The notes under the pieces were generated by a model, which worked only from the letters and a program-made list of their open reading frames with translations, was not told the origin of the DNA and did not search any database. Source: JACZXQ01 sp036986155 (GTDB lineage Bacteria > Gemmatimonadota > Gemmatimonadetes > Longimicrobiales > Gaopeijiaceae). From it: 11,869 nt of DNA. Both the position numbers and the translations under genes were made by a program. Positions 6,182-11,869 of the stretch are shown here, one piece after another. The stretch spans positions 1-11,869 of the forward strand of contig BTRA01000089.1 in NCBI GenBank assembly GCA_036986155.1, given 5' to 3'. Each line of letters opens with the position of its first letter. The first letter of the stretch is position 1.

Positions 6182-6263
6182 CTTCGCAGCGCGGCGGATG
6201 CGCGGGTGTGAGGGCCACTTAGCATCAAGTTTGAAGTGCGACAGAAATCGCCAGACGTTAGCC
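6176..6263 (+). repeat. Possible degenerate attC with R' core GTTAGCC
   Basis: GTTAGCC at 6257-6263, preceded by CGCCAGAC, looks like the 3' end of an attC site from a family other than copies 1-4. Its complement GGCTAAC occurs at 7062-7068 after the next gene, as expected for the ends of one cassette. The left half is unclear: CGCTAGC at 6176-6182 matches five of seven bases of the expected AGCTAAC, and the arms do not pair convincingly. Confidence 0.35.
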
Positions 6264-6515
6264 GCGCGACGTCGGGTCGACTGGCGAATAAGGGCTGGCG
6301 CCGTGACCAGCCGGGAAGCGCCATCAGATAACAGGACGGTTGCCGTAAGCCAAGCTTGGATTGGGGTCGGGCGTGGGGGCGACGATTGAACAAGAATGGC
6401 CCCATCCCGATTCAGGCCAGACAGCGGCCTGGGGAGAGGTCACGAAGGGAAGTGAGAGCGACATCGTAGGTCCTATGCGTCACATTATGACACCGCTTCC
6501 TGGAGAGGCTACCTG
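6264..6515. other. Non-coding leader of cassette 6
   Basis: With 6182-6263 this makes a stretch of about 330 bases without a supported gene. It contains a perfect 6-bp hairpin, GGCTGG (6293-6298) with CCAGCC (6307-6312). A small dyad GTCA-CATTA-TGAC lies about 30 bases before the next start codon. No protein-like reading frame with family features is visible. Confidence 0.4.
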
Positions 6516-6983
6516 ATGCATCCCCCCGTGGACCGGGCCCCCGTCCGACTCGATGGTGAACCGACGCTGATCCGACGTGCCCTGAGGCTCGCCGCCGTGC
6601 CGGTGTTGATTGCCATGTTCATCACGCCGGTTCGCTTCTTCCTCGAACTGGCAGGCGTCCCGACCGTGTACGTCTTCCTTTTCGGACTGCTCTGGTTGTC
6701 CCTGGGGGTCTCTGTCTACTGGGGAGTCAGACTATCTACCGAAACGCATCCCTACAGGCTCCTTTGGTTGAGTCTCGCGTTCTTTTCGCCCCCTTCAAGG
6801 GTTCCGGTTTTCCTGCTCTGGTGGATTACGACGACGTGGGGGCTGGGTACCCACTACGACATCTTTGACAGCTGGGATCAGGCGCTCGTCGGGCAACTCT
6901 TCTATGGATCCCTCATTCAGATCATTCCTGGCGGCCTACTCGGTTCGCTGACCCTTGCCATCAGACGTGCAAGAGCCGCGTGA
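6516..6983 (+). CDS. Four-helix integral membrane protein, unknown function
   Basis: This 155-residue protein is very hydrophobic, with four probable transmembrane segments at about residues 24-47, 50-72, 83-109 and 125-148. The N-terminus is arginine-rich, suggesting a cytoplasmic end, and the C-terminus is RRARAA. There is no signal peptidase site or catalytic motif I can name. GGAGAGG ends seven bases before the ATG, a good ribosome binding site that fixes the start. It is the only gene between the paired cores GTTAGCC (6257) and GGCTAAC (7062), so I read it as cargo of one cassette. Small membrane proteins of unknown function are common cassette cargo. I do not recognise the family. Confidence 0.75.
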   Translation: MHPPVDRAPVRLDGEPTLIRRALRLAAVPVLIAMFITPVRFFLELAGVPTVYVFLFGLLWLSLGVSVYWGVRLSTETHPYRLLWLSLAFFSPPSRVPVFLLWWITTTWGLGTHYDIFDSWDQALVGQLFYGSLIQIIPGGLLGSLTLAIRRARAA

Positions 6984-7061
6984 CCCAGTGCCTCGGCAAT
7001 GCGGGCCGCTGGAGTGGGATCGCGAGTGAGACAGGTGGGCGAGGCCGGGCGCTTGGCCTAC

Positions 7062-7068
7062 GGCTAAC
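7062..7068 (+). repeat. R''-type attC core GGCTAAC, rest of site lost
   Basis: GGCTAAC lies 79 bases after the membrane-protein stop codon and is the exact complement of GTTAGCC at 6257. No matching L'/R' half is visible before the next gene at 7154. A hairpin GAGCAG (7107-7112)/CTGCTC (7120-7125) lies in the same intergenic stretch and may be the 5' leader of the hydrolase transcript. Confidence 0.4.
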
Positions 7069-7153
7069 TTGGATGTCTTTGGTCCAGGCAGTGTCAACAA
7101 TGTGACGAGCAGTAGACCGCTGCTCCCTCGATTTCAGTTCTGAGGAGGGTGAT

Positions 7154-8125
7154 ATGGGAAGCAAGATCCTCATCGGCTTTGCGGCCGCGATGGTGCTGGT
7201 CGCCTGTGGGGAAGGTCGGTTTGACCGTTCTGTGATCACCAGGGTAGCGCTAACCGACAGTAGTCGGCTCGCCGTTGATGGTGGCGAGATCTGGTATCGC
7301 GTGACCGGCAGCGGGGGCGGTACTCCGGTGATCCTGCTACACGGGGGTCCCGGGTTTTCGAGCTACTACCTGAAATCGCTCGAGGCGCTGGGAGACGACC
7401 GTCTCGTGGTTCGCTACGACCAACTCGGTGGCGGGAAGTCGGACCACACCGAGGATACCACAAAGTTCACGATCCCCCACTTCGTGCAAGAACTGGACTC
7501 CCTTCGCGCTCATCTCGGCCTCGAGAGGGTTGACCTCTATGGGCACTCCTGGGGCGCGATCCTGGCCGTGGAGTACTACCGCGCCCACCCGGAGCGGGTG
7601 AACGCTATGGTCCTGGCCAGCCCGGCCCTCGACATGCCGGCGTGGGAGGCGAATGCCCGGGAGCTCGTCAAGACGCTCCCGGATAGTATGCAGCGGGCAA
7701 TCGAGATCCGTGAGGCGTCCGGCGAATTCGACGCCCCGGACTACCAAGCGGCCCTCATGGCCTTCTACGGGCTGTACGTGTGGCGGCACCCGGTTGAAGC
7801 CGATCTCGACAGCACCTTCGCCACCGTGAACGAGGGTATCTACAACTACATGCAGGGCCCCAGCGAATTCACGATCACGGGAACCCTAAGGCAGTACGAC
7901 GCCACGCCGTTATTGCCCCAGGTGCGGGTCCCGGTGCTCTTTACGGTGGGCGAGTTCGACGAAGCGAATCCCGACATGGTGAAGCGATTCGCCGATGCGA
8001 CGCCGGGCGCCCGGATGGTTGTGATTCCTGGGGCGGCCCACGTTACCACATGGGACAATCCTCAAGCCAACCTGGACGCAGTGCGGATCTTCTTGAGGGA
8101 GACGGATACTACCCGAGAACGGTGA
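7154..8125 (+). CDS. Lipoprotein alpha/beta hydrolase, proline iminopeptidase-like
   Basis: This 323-residue protein begins with a lipoprotein signal peptide whose lipobox LVAC places the lipidated cysteine at residue 18. The mature part is an alpha/beta hydrolase of the S33 (proline iminopeptidase-like) group. It has an oxyanion-hole HGGPG at 63-67, DQLGGGKS at 89-96, the nucleophile elbow GHSWG with Ser132, and probable Asp269 (GEFDEANP) and His296 (GAAHVT), so the triad is complete. It would cleave N-terminal proline peptides or other small amide/ester substrates at the cell envelope; substrate is inference. AGGAGGGTGAT directly precedes the ATG, a strong ribosome binding site. A core-like GCCTAAC (8152-8158) lies 27 bases after the stop, but no matching GTTAGGC is found upstream, so its status as a cassette is uncertain. 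Confidence 0.9.
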   Translation: MGSKILIGFAAAMVLVACGEGRFDRSVITRVALTDSSRLAVDGGEIWYRVTGSGGGTPVILLHGGPGFSSYYLKSLEALGDDRLVVRYDQLGGGKSDHTEDTTKFTIPHFVQELDSLRAHLGLERVDLYGHSWGAILAVEYYRAHPERVNAMVLASPALDMPAWEANARELVKTLPDSMQRAIEIREASGEFDAPDYQAALMAFYGLYVWRHPVEADLDSTFATVNEGIYNYMQGPSEFTITGTLRQYDATPLLPQVRVPVLFTVGEFDEANPDMVKRFADATPGARMVVIPGAAHVTTWDNPQANLDAVRIFLRETDTTRER

Positions 8126-8151
8126 AGGGGCACAATCTCAGGGGTCGCGGC

Positions 8152-8158
8152 GCCTAAC
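8152..8158 (+). repeat. Isolated R''-type core GCCTAAC
   Basis: The heptamer fits the RYYYAAC consensus and sits shortly after the hydrolase stop codon, where an attC site would begin. No inverted-repeat partner or R' half is visible downstream before 8320. It may be a truncated attC or chance. Confidence 0.35.
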
Positions 8159-8213
8159 ACACGGTGCCCGCCTGGAGACACGGGAATACGAGATCCGATT
8201 GAAGTGAGGCACG

Positions 8214-8320
8214 ATGAAGACTGAGTACGATTTCTCAACAGCGAAGAAGGAGCTAGACCTTCAGTGGCGTCCGGTGTGGTTCGCAGAGCCTCGTTGCCTC
8301 GAAGAACGTCGACACCCATC
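8214..8320 (+). pseudogene. Fragment of an antitoxin gene N-terminus
   Basis: Codons from ATG 8214 read MKTEYDFSTAKK, which strongly resembles the opening of BrnA/CopG-like antitoxins (typically MKxEYDFSKxKRG). GTGAGG at 8204-8209 is a good ribosome binding site four bases before the ATG. After about 12 residues the similarity ends and the frame runs on into the half attC site with no recognisable ribbon-helix-helix domain. I read it as what remains of a toxin-antitoxin cassette after an internal deletion. Confidence 0.45.
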
Positions 8321-8345
8321 GGTTGACACTGGGCCTCCGGCTCGG
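8321..8345 (+). repeat. Half attC (R''-L'' side only)
   Basis: ACACTGGGCCTCCGGCTCGG (8326-8345) is identical to the left arm of attC copies 1 and 4. The core before it reads GGTTGAC instead of the TAAC form. The L'/R' half with GGCCGGTTCGGAGGCCC is absent to its right. It marks the eroded right end of the array, 130 bases from the zapA stop codon. Confidence 0.65.
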
Positions 8346-8420
8346 ACCGGGTGTCGGAGAGGACTAGGACGGAGTGGCTCTGGCCGAGGTGGGGCGGACG
8401 CTGGGCGAGGTAGTAGAGAG

Positions 8421-8455
8421 CATGCCGGCGGGCATGGTCCCGGGAGAATCATGCC
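8421..8455 (-). terminator. Alternative hairpins downstream of zapA
   Basis: Three 6-base elements lie after the zapA stop: CATGCC (8421-8426), GGCATG (8431-8436) and CATGCC (8450-8455). The middle one can pair perfectly with either neighbour, with loops of 4 or 13 bases. No U-tract follows on the minus strand, so termination is possible but unproven. Confidence 0.3.
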
Positions 8456-8475
8456 TACCGGGTCCCTCAACTCCC

Positions 8476-8793
8476 TTAGTCGGTCGCGGCCTCCGCGCCC
8501 TTCTCGATCTCCTGCAGCAGGCGATCGGTGAGCTTCCGGGCGCCACTCTCAGCCTGCTCTCGGGTGCGCGCGGCCTCGTCGCGGGCCTGGAAGCACTCAT
8601 CCGCAATCGAGAGCGCCGCGAGAATGGCTGCCTTGTGGCTCTCCAACAGACCGGCCTGTTTTCTGATTTCGTGGATGCGGTCATCCACGTAGCGGGCGCA
8701 CCGCTTGGTGTAGTCTGGATCCGCATTGGACCGAATCGTGTGCTCCTCGCCCGCTATTCGGACCGTGACGGAATGCCTCTCCTCTTCGCTCAC
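8476..8793 (-). CDS. zapA: Cell division protein ZapA
   Basis: This 105-residue protein matches ZapA along its length. A compact N-terminal domain, HSVTVRIAGEEHTIRSNADPDY, is followed by the helix with YVDDRIHEIRK and a long C-terminal coiled coil. ZapA binds FtsZ and bundles its filaments at the division site as a dimer or tetramer. The gene starts with GTG at 8793, overlapping the upstream coiled-coil gene's stop by four bases (GTGA), so it is co-translated with that gene in the pheS-pheT operon. Its 3' end faces the remnant end of the cassette array. Confidence 0.93.
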   Translation of the reverse strand: MSEEERHSVTVRIAGEEHTIRSNADPDYTKRCARYVDDRIHEIRKQAGLLESHKAAILAALSIADECFQARDEAARTREQAESGARKLTDRLLQEIEKGAEAATD

Positions 8794-9092
8794 CGCTGCT
8801 CCTCGAGAAATCGGATTCTGGTCAGGAGCCGCTCCACAGATTCCCGCCCCTGGTCCAAGCGCGCACGGAGATCCTGGTTCTCGTGCGAAAGCGTCTTCAC
8901 GTCATGGGCCATCTCGGCGGGGCTCTGTGTGCCTCCGGCGATGCCCTTGAGCAACTCCTCGAGCTCGCTGTTCTTGATCTCGACCCGCGACGCCTTCTCC
9001 CGGAGGCGCTTGAGCTCCCCCAACGCTTGCTCGACGGCTTCGCTCAGATCCCTGAAGGCGGCACCATTCTTCTTAGATTCTCTGCTCAACAC
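8790..9092 (-). CDS. Small coiled-coil protein, ZapB-like by position
   Basis: This protein of about 100 residues is almost entirely alpha-helical, with heptad-like stretches LSEAVEQALGELKRLREKA and LSHENQDLRARLDQ separated by a Gly-rich break (GIAGG). A coiled-coil gene directly before zapA fits a ZapB-like role, bridging ZapA-FtsZ to other division proteins, but the sequence alone does not prove it. I chose the GTG at 9092 because AGAAGGA lies five bases upstream. The frame is open further back into pheT (to 9134), but that extension reads as pheT shadow. The gene overlaps the end of pheT by 20 bases and the start of zapA by four. Confidence 0.75.
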   Translation of the reverse strand: MLSRESKKNGAAFRDLSEAVEQALGELKRLREKASRVEIKNSELEELLKGIAGGTQSPAEMAHDVKTLSHENQDLRARLDQGRESVERLLTRIRFLEEQR

Positions 9093-11478
9093 CAAGTTCC
9101 TTCTGAAGACGCTGCACGACCCGGCCAACGACATCGTCGGCTTCCTCGTCGGTGAGGGTTCGGTCGACCGCCTGCAGATGGAGGCGGTACGCTACCGAGC
9201 GGGCTCCATCGGGAATCCCCTCGCCACGATACAGATCAAAGATGCGCACGTTGGTCAACAATTCGCCACCCGCATCTCGGAGCGTGGACATCGCCGAAGC
9301 GGCCGTCACCGACACAGGCAACAAAAGGGCGAGATCGCGCTCCACCCCCGGATGTTGATGGATCGGACGATACTCCACCGGCGCCCTCGACTCGGGTTCG
9401 GCCGGAAGGGTGACCTCCAAACACCAGACCGGCCCAGCCCATGCGGGCGCATCGACCAGACTGTCCCTCACTCGGCCGGCCCGGCCAATCGTCTCGCCAT
9501 CGGCCGAAAGGAGTCTGAAGCCAGTCCCCTCCGCCACGAACCGATCCGCCCCCTCGAGCAGAGCCATGGTTGCCCCGGCGGCACGGGCCCTCGAGAGTAC
9601 GGCGGTAACGATCTCCTTGAGGGTCCACACGTCCACCGGCCTGTCGTCACCGTCCCAGTGGGGGGGACGATCCAGTCCGGTCAGCACAAGTGCGAGGCGT
9701 GATTCCTCGTCTGGGGGGTTACCCACGCCGGCAGCACGGAACACAGTCCCCATCTCGAAGAGGCGAATGCTGCGGGCACCGCGAGCGAAGTTGTACTCCA
9801 CGTTCCTCAGGAGACCGGGGAGCAGATCCCAGCGCAGCCAGGCTTCTTCGCTCGACACGGGGTTGACGAGCTCCACATCACCTTCCCCCTCCAGCGCGAA
9901 GGCCGGGTTCGACGCTTCCAGCAGTCCGCGTGCGATGAGGTCTGCCCGGAGGGCATCCTCCAGTTGAAACAAGGGATGGTCCGGTACTGAGCTCGGCCGC
10001 GCCGCGCCCAGCTCTTCCGGAAAAGCATCGTACCCATAGGTCCGGGCGATCTCCTCGATTAGATCGATCTCCCTGGTGACGTCGTAGCTGCGGAAGCCCG
10101 GGACCGTGACGACCAGGTCTCCCGACTCCTGCTTCTCGGTGACGAGTCCAAGGGGATCGAGCAACGACTCGACCTGATCGATCTCGAAGGGGATCCCCAG
10201 TACCCGTTCCACTCTCGACATACGAAGCGGCACGGTCTGCCGCTTCCAGTCTCGGGGGCATACATCCAAGACCGGTCCGTCGAGCGATCCTCCGGCCGTA
10301 GCCAGGATAATCTCGACCGCCCGCATCAAGGCCGGCACCATGCCCTCCGGATCGACCCCCCGCTCGAATCGGTAGCTCGCGTCCGTCGACATTCCAAGCG
10401 CTCTTCGTGTCTTGCGGATCGATTTCGGATTGAAGAGAGCGCACTCGAGCAGCACGTTCGAGGTGCTTTCGGAGACCTCGGACATGGCGCCGCCCATGAC
10501 CCCACCGATCGCGATCGGTCGGCTCTCGTCGCAGATCATGAGCATATCCGCGTCCAACACCCGGTCCACATCGTCGAGCGTCGTCATGCGCTCGCCCGTC
10601 GTCGCTCGTCTGACGACCACGGAGGAATCCCTCAACTCGTTGAGGTCGAACGCATGAAGCGGTTGCCCCATCTCGAGTAGGACGTAGTTGGTGGCGTCTA
10701 CCACGTTGTTGATCGGCTGGGCGCCCACCGCGCGGAGGCGACGCAGCAGCCAGTCGGGCGACGGACCGATCGACACACCCCGAATCACCGCGCCGAGGTA
10801 TCGGTAACACAGGTCCGGGTCGTCGATACGGATGCTCACGCCGCCAGCCTCGACACGATCCGGATGAGTCACCAAGTCGGCCTGCACGCCATACCCGTCG
10901 GGTATCGCGGGCAGCTCGACGCCACGGATGCCCTCGGAGGCCAACTCCCGGGCAATGCCCATGTGTGACAGGAGGTCACCCCTGTTCGATTCGACCTCGA
11001 TATCCAGTCTGTGGTCATCCAGGTCCAGTGCCTCGATCAGGGACTGGCCCGGAGTAAGCTCACCTTCCAACTGCATGATGCCGGATTGGTCTCGGCCCAG
11101 GTCCAGCTCCTTCTCGGAACAGAGCATTCCGTTGGAGTACTCTCCCCTGATCTTGCGCCGCTCCAGCGTGAACCCCGCTGGGATGGTTACGCCGGGGCCG
11201 GCAAAAGGATAGTAGCCACCCTCATGAATGACCGGGGCCCCGCACACGACCTGCACCACCCCTTCGCCGGCCTCCACCTGACACAGAGACAGGCGATCCG
11301 CATCGGGGTGCTTCACCACGGATTCGACACGCGCAACCACGATGTCCTCGAGGCCCGCCCCAAGCGAGACCTGATCCTCCACGGGCGCGCCACGCAGCGT
11401 GAGGCGTTCCACGATCTCGTCCACGCTCAGAGAGGTTCCCGGCATGAGATCACAAAGCCATCGGTACGATCCATTCAT
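9073..11478 (-). CDS. pheT: Phenylalanine-tRNA ligase beta subunit
   Basis: This 801-residue protein is the expected length for bacterial PheT (about 800). It has an EMAP-type tRNA-binding domain at about residues 40-150 (HPDADRL at 57-63, GMLCSEKEL at 117-125) and a B3/B4 editing domain with VVDATNYVLLEMGQPLHAFD. The B5 domain follows, then the catalytic-like core starting around VTREIDLIEEIARTYGYD, and the C-terminal anticodon-binding FDX-ACB domain at about 703-801 (HPGVERDLALLLP). With PheS it forms the alpha2-beta2 enzyme that charges tRNA-Phe and hydrolyses misacylated Tyr-tRNA-Phe. The ATG at 11478 overlaps the pheS stop by four bases (ATGA), which rules out the longer open frame upstream. 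Confidence 0.98.
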   Translation of the reverse strand: MNGSYRWLCDLMPGTSLSVDEIVERLTLRGAPVEDQVSLGAGLEDIVVARVESVVKHPDADRLSLCQVEAGEGVVQVVCGAPVIHEGGYYPFAGPGVTIPAGFTLERRKIRGEYSNGMLCSEKELDLGRDQSGIMQLEGELTPGQSLIEALDLDDHRLDIEVESNRGDLLSHMGIARELASEGIRGVELPAIPDGYGVQADLVTHPDRVEAGGVSIRIDDPDLCYRYLGAVIRGVSIGPSPDWLLRRLRAVGAQPINNVVDATNYVLLEMGQPLHAFDLNELRDSSVVVRRATTGERMTTLDDVDRVLDADMLMICDESRPIAIGGVMGGAMSEVSESTSNVLLECALFNPKSIRKTRRALGMSTDASYRFERGVDPEGMVPALMRAVEIILATAGGSLDGPVLDVCPRDWKRQTVPLRMSRVERVLGIPFEIDQVESLLDPLGLVTEKQESGDLVVTVPGFRSYDVTREIDLIEEIARTYGYDAFPEELGAARPSSVPDHPLFQLEDALRADLIARGLLEASNPAFALEGEGDVELVNPVSSEEAWLRWDLLPGLLRNVEYNFARGARSIRLFEMGTVFRAAGVGNPPDEESRLALVLTGLDRPPHWDGDDRPVDVWTLKEIVTAVLSRARAAGATMALLEGADRFVAEGTGFRLLSADGETIGRAGRVRDSLVDAPAWAGPVWCLEVTLPAEPESRAPVEYRPIHQHPGVERDLALLLPVSVTAASAMSTLRDAGGELLTNVRIFDLYRGEGIPDGARSVAYRLHLQAVDRTLTDEEADDVVGRVVQRLQKELGVEQRI

Positions 11479-11869
11479 GACCCCACCCCCCGGGCGAACT
11501 GGCCCAAGAACCGGATATCGTTCTCGAAGAAGAGCCTCAGATCCGGCACACCGTACTTCAGCAAGGCAATGCGTGCCGGTCCCATTCCAAACGCGAATCC
11601 TGTGTAACGCTCCGAATCGTATCCGACGTTCTCGAGCACGGCAGGATCGACCATGCCCGCCCCCATGATCTCGATCCAATCCGACTCCACCCGGGTGCCA
11701 TCCTTGAGCGTGAGCAGCCGCTTCACGTCCACCTCTGCGCTCGGTTCAGTGAACGGGAAGAACGACGGACGCAGACGAATCTTCGTTCCTGGACCCCAGA
11801 ACCTGCGGGCGAACTCGGCGAGTGTGGCCTTGAAGTCCACGAACGTGATGCCTTCGTCGACCACGAGCC
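11475..11869 (-). CDS. pheS: Phenylalanine-tRNA ligase alpha subunit, C-terminal part
   Basis: Only the last 130 or so residues are inside the window; the reading frame continues past the right edge, where the codons read GLVVDEG. Class II synthetase motif 2 (IRLRPSFFPFTEPSAEVDV) and motif 3 (GFAFGMGPARIALLKYGVPD) are intact, the latter binding ATP. PheS carries the active site for phenylalanine activation. It ends with TGA overlapping the pheT start, so the two subunits are coupled in translation. Confidence 0.97.
   Translation of the reverse strand, partial: LVVDEGITFVDFKATLAEFARRFWGPGTKIRLRPSFFPFTEPSAEVDVKRLLTLKDGTRVESDWIEIMGAGMVDPAVLENVGYDSERYTGFAFGMGPARIALLKYGVPDLRLFFENDIRFLGQFARGVGS

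Larger units (their letters stand above)
1..8345 (+). mobile_element. Integron gene-cassette array (no integrase in window)
   Basis: The segment holds unrelated short genes separated by copies of one attC-like inverted repeat. At least three toxin-antitoxin modules are among the cargo, which is typical of large sedentary chromosomal integrons. Cassette boundaries can be read from paired cores: GTTAGCT 1037 with AGCTAAC 2147; GCTATTG 2245 with CAATAAC 2964 (one mismatch); GTTAGAC 3096 with GTCTAAC 3910; GTTAGCC 6257 with GGCTAAC 7062. The first seven bases of the window (GGTATGA) fit the partner of TCATAAC at 891 with one mismatch, so cassette 1 may begin at the left edge. No tyrosine recombinase gene or attI is visible, so within the window this is a cluster of attC sites lacking an integrase; intI would be expected to the left. 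Right of about 4063 the boundaries are less certain. Confidence 0.72.

Noticed and set aside
7081..7118. Right half of an attC site before the hydrolase gene
   Set aside because: Short core-like strings (GTCAACA at 7093, GTAGACC at 7112) occur, but they do not fit GTTRRRY, the arms do not pair, and the site would be too short.
8374..9702. Long plus-strand open frame of 442 codons
   Set aside because: It runs antisense through zapA, the coiled-coil gene and the end of pheT. Its translation has no family features, and high GC content creates such shadow frames.
9878..10810. Minus-strand open frame of 310 codons in another frame of pheT
   Set aside because: It lies fully inside the well-supported pheT gene and reads as arginine-rich low-information sequence.

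Overview
The window is GC-rich bacterial DNA in two parts. Positions 1 to about 8350 are an accessory region that I read as a chromosomal integron gene-cassette array, with no integrase inside the window. Positions 8476 to 11869 are an ordinary core operon on the minus strand: pheS (partial), pheT, a small coiled-coil gene and zapA. The organism is probably a Gemmatimonadota or a related deep-branching Gram-negative bacterium. That is an inference from the style of the membrane TolB-like/TPR protein and the pheST-zapA arrangement; no rRNA or other decisive marker is present.

The array rests on four copies of a 105-154 bp imperfect inverted repeat (891-1043, 2147-2251, 2964-3102, 3910-4063) and a half copy (8321-8345). 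Each full copy starts near xxxTAAC, runs into GGGCCTCCG, and ends GGCCGGTTCGGAGGCCC-TGAAC followed by a GTTA-type core. This is the R''-L''...L'-R' layout of attC sites. The three variable bases next to each core match between the two ends of the same cassette, not within one repeat copy, as expected if each cassette inserted as a circle carrying its own attC.

Cassettes from left to right: (1) a two-gene nucleotidyltransferase (AbiEii-like) module; (2) a two-domain VOC/glyoxalase-fold protein and about 270 bp of non-coding DNA; (3) a toxin-antitoxin pair whose HigB-like toxin has a degraded 5' end while the XRE antitoxin is intact; (4) an AbrB-type antitoxin with a Doc/Fic toxin, on the opposite strand with its own promoter and operator; (5) a 673-residue membrane protein with a TolB-like domain and TPR repeats, unusually long for a cassette; (6) a four-helix membrane protein bounded by a different core pair (GTTAGCC/GGCTAAC). 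A lipoprotein alpha/beta hydrolase follows, then eroded debris: an isolated R''-like core, the first codons of an antitoxin gene, and a half attC.

The array ends in the 3' flank of the pheS-pheT-coiled coil-zapA operon, which is transcribed towards it. The three downstream genes of that operon are joined by short start/stop overlaps, suggesting tight coupling. The toxin-antitoxin cassettes may stabilise the array. The broken toxin and mutated cores suggest that parts of it are now fixed and decaying.
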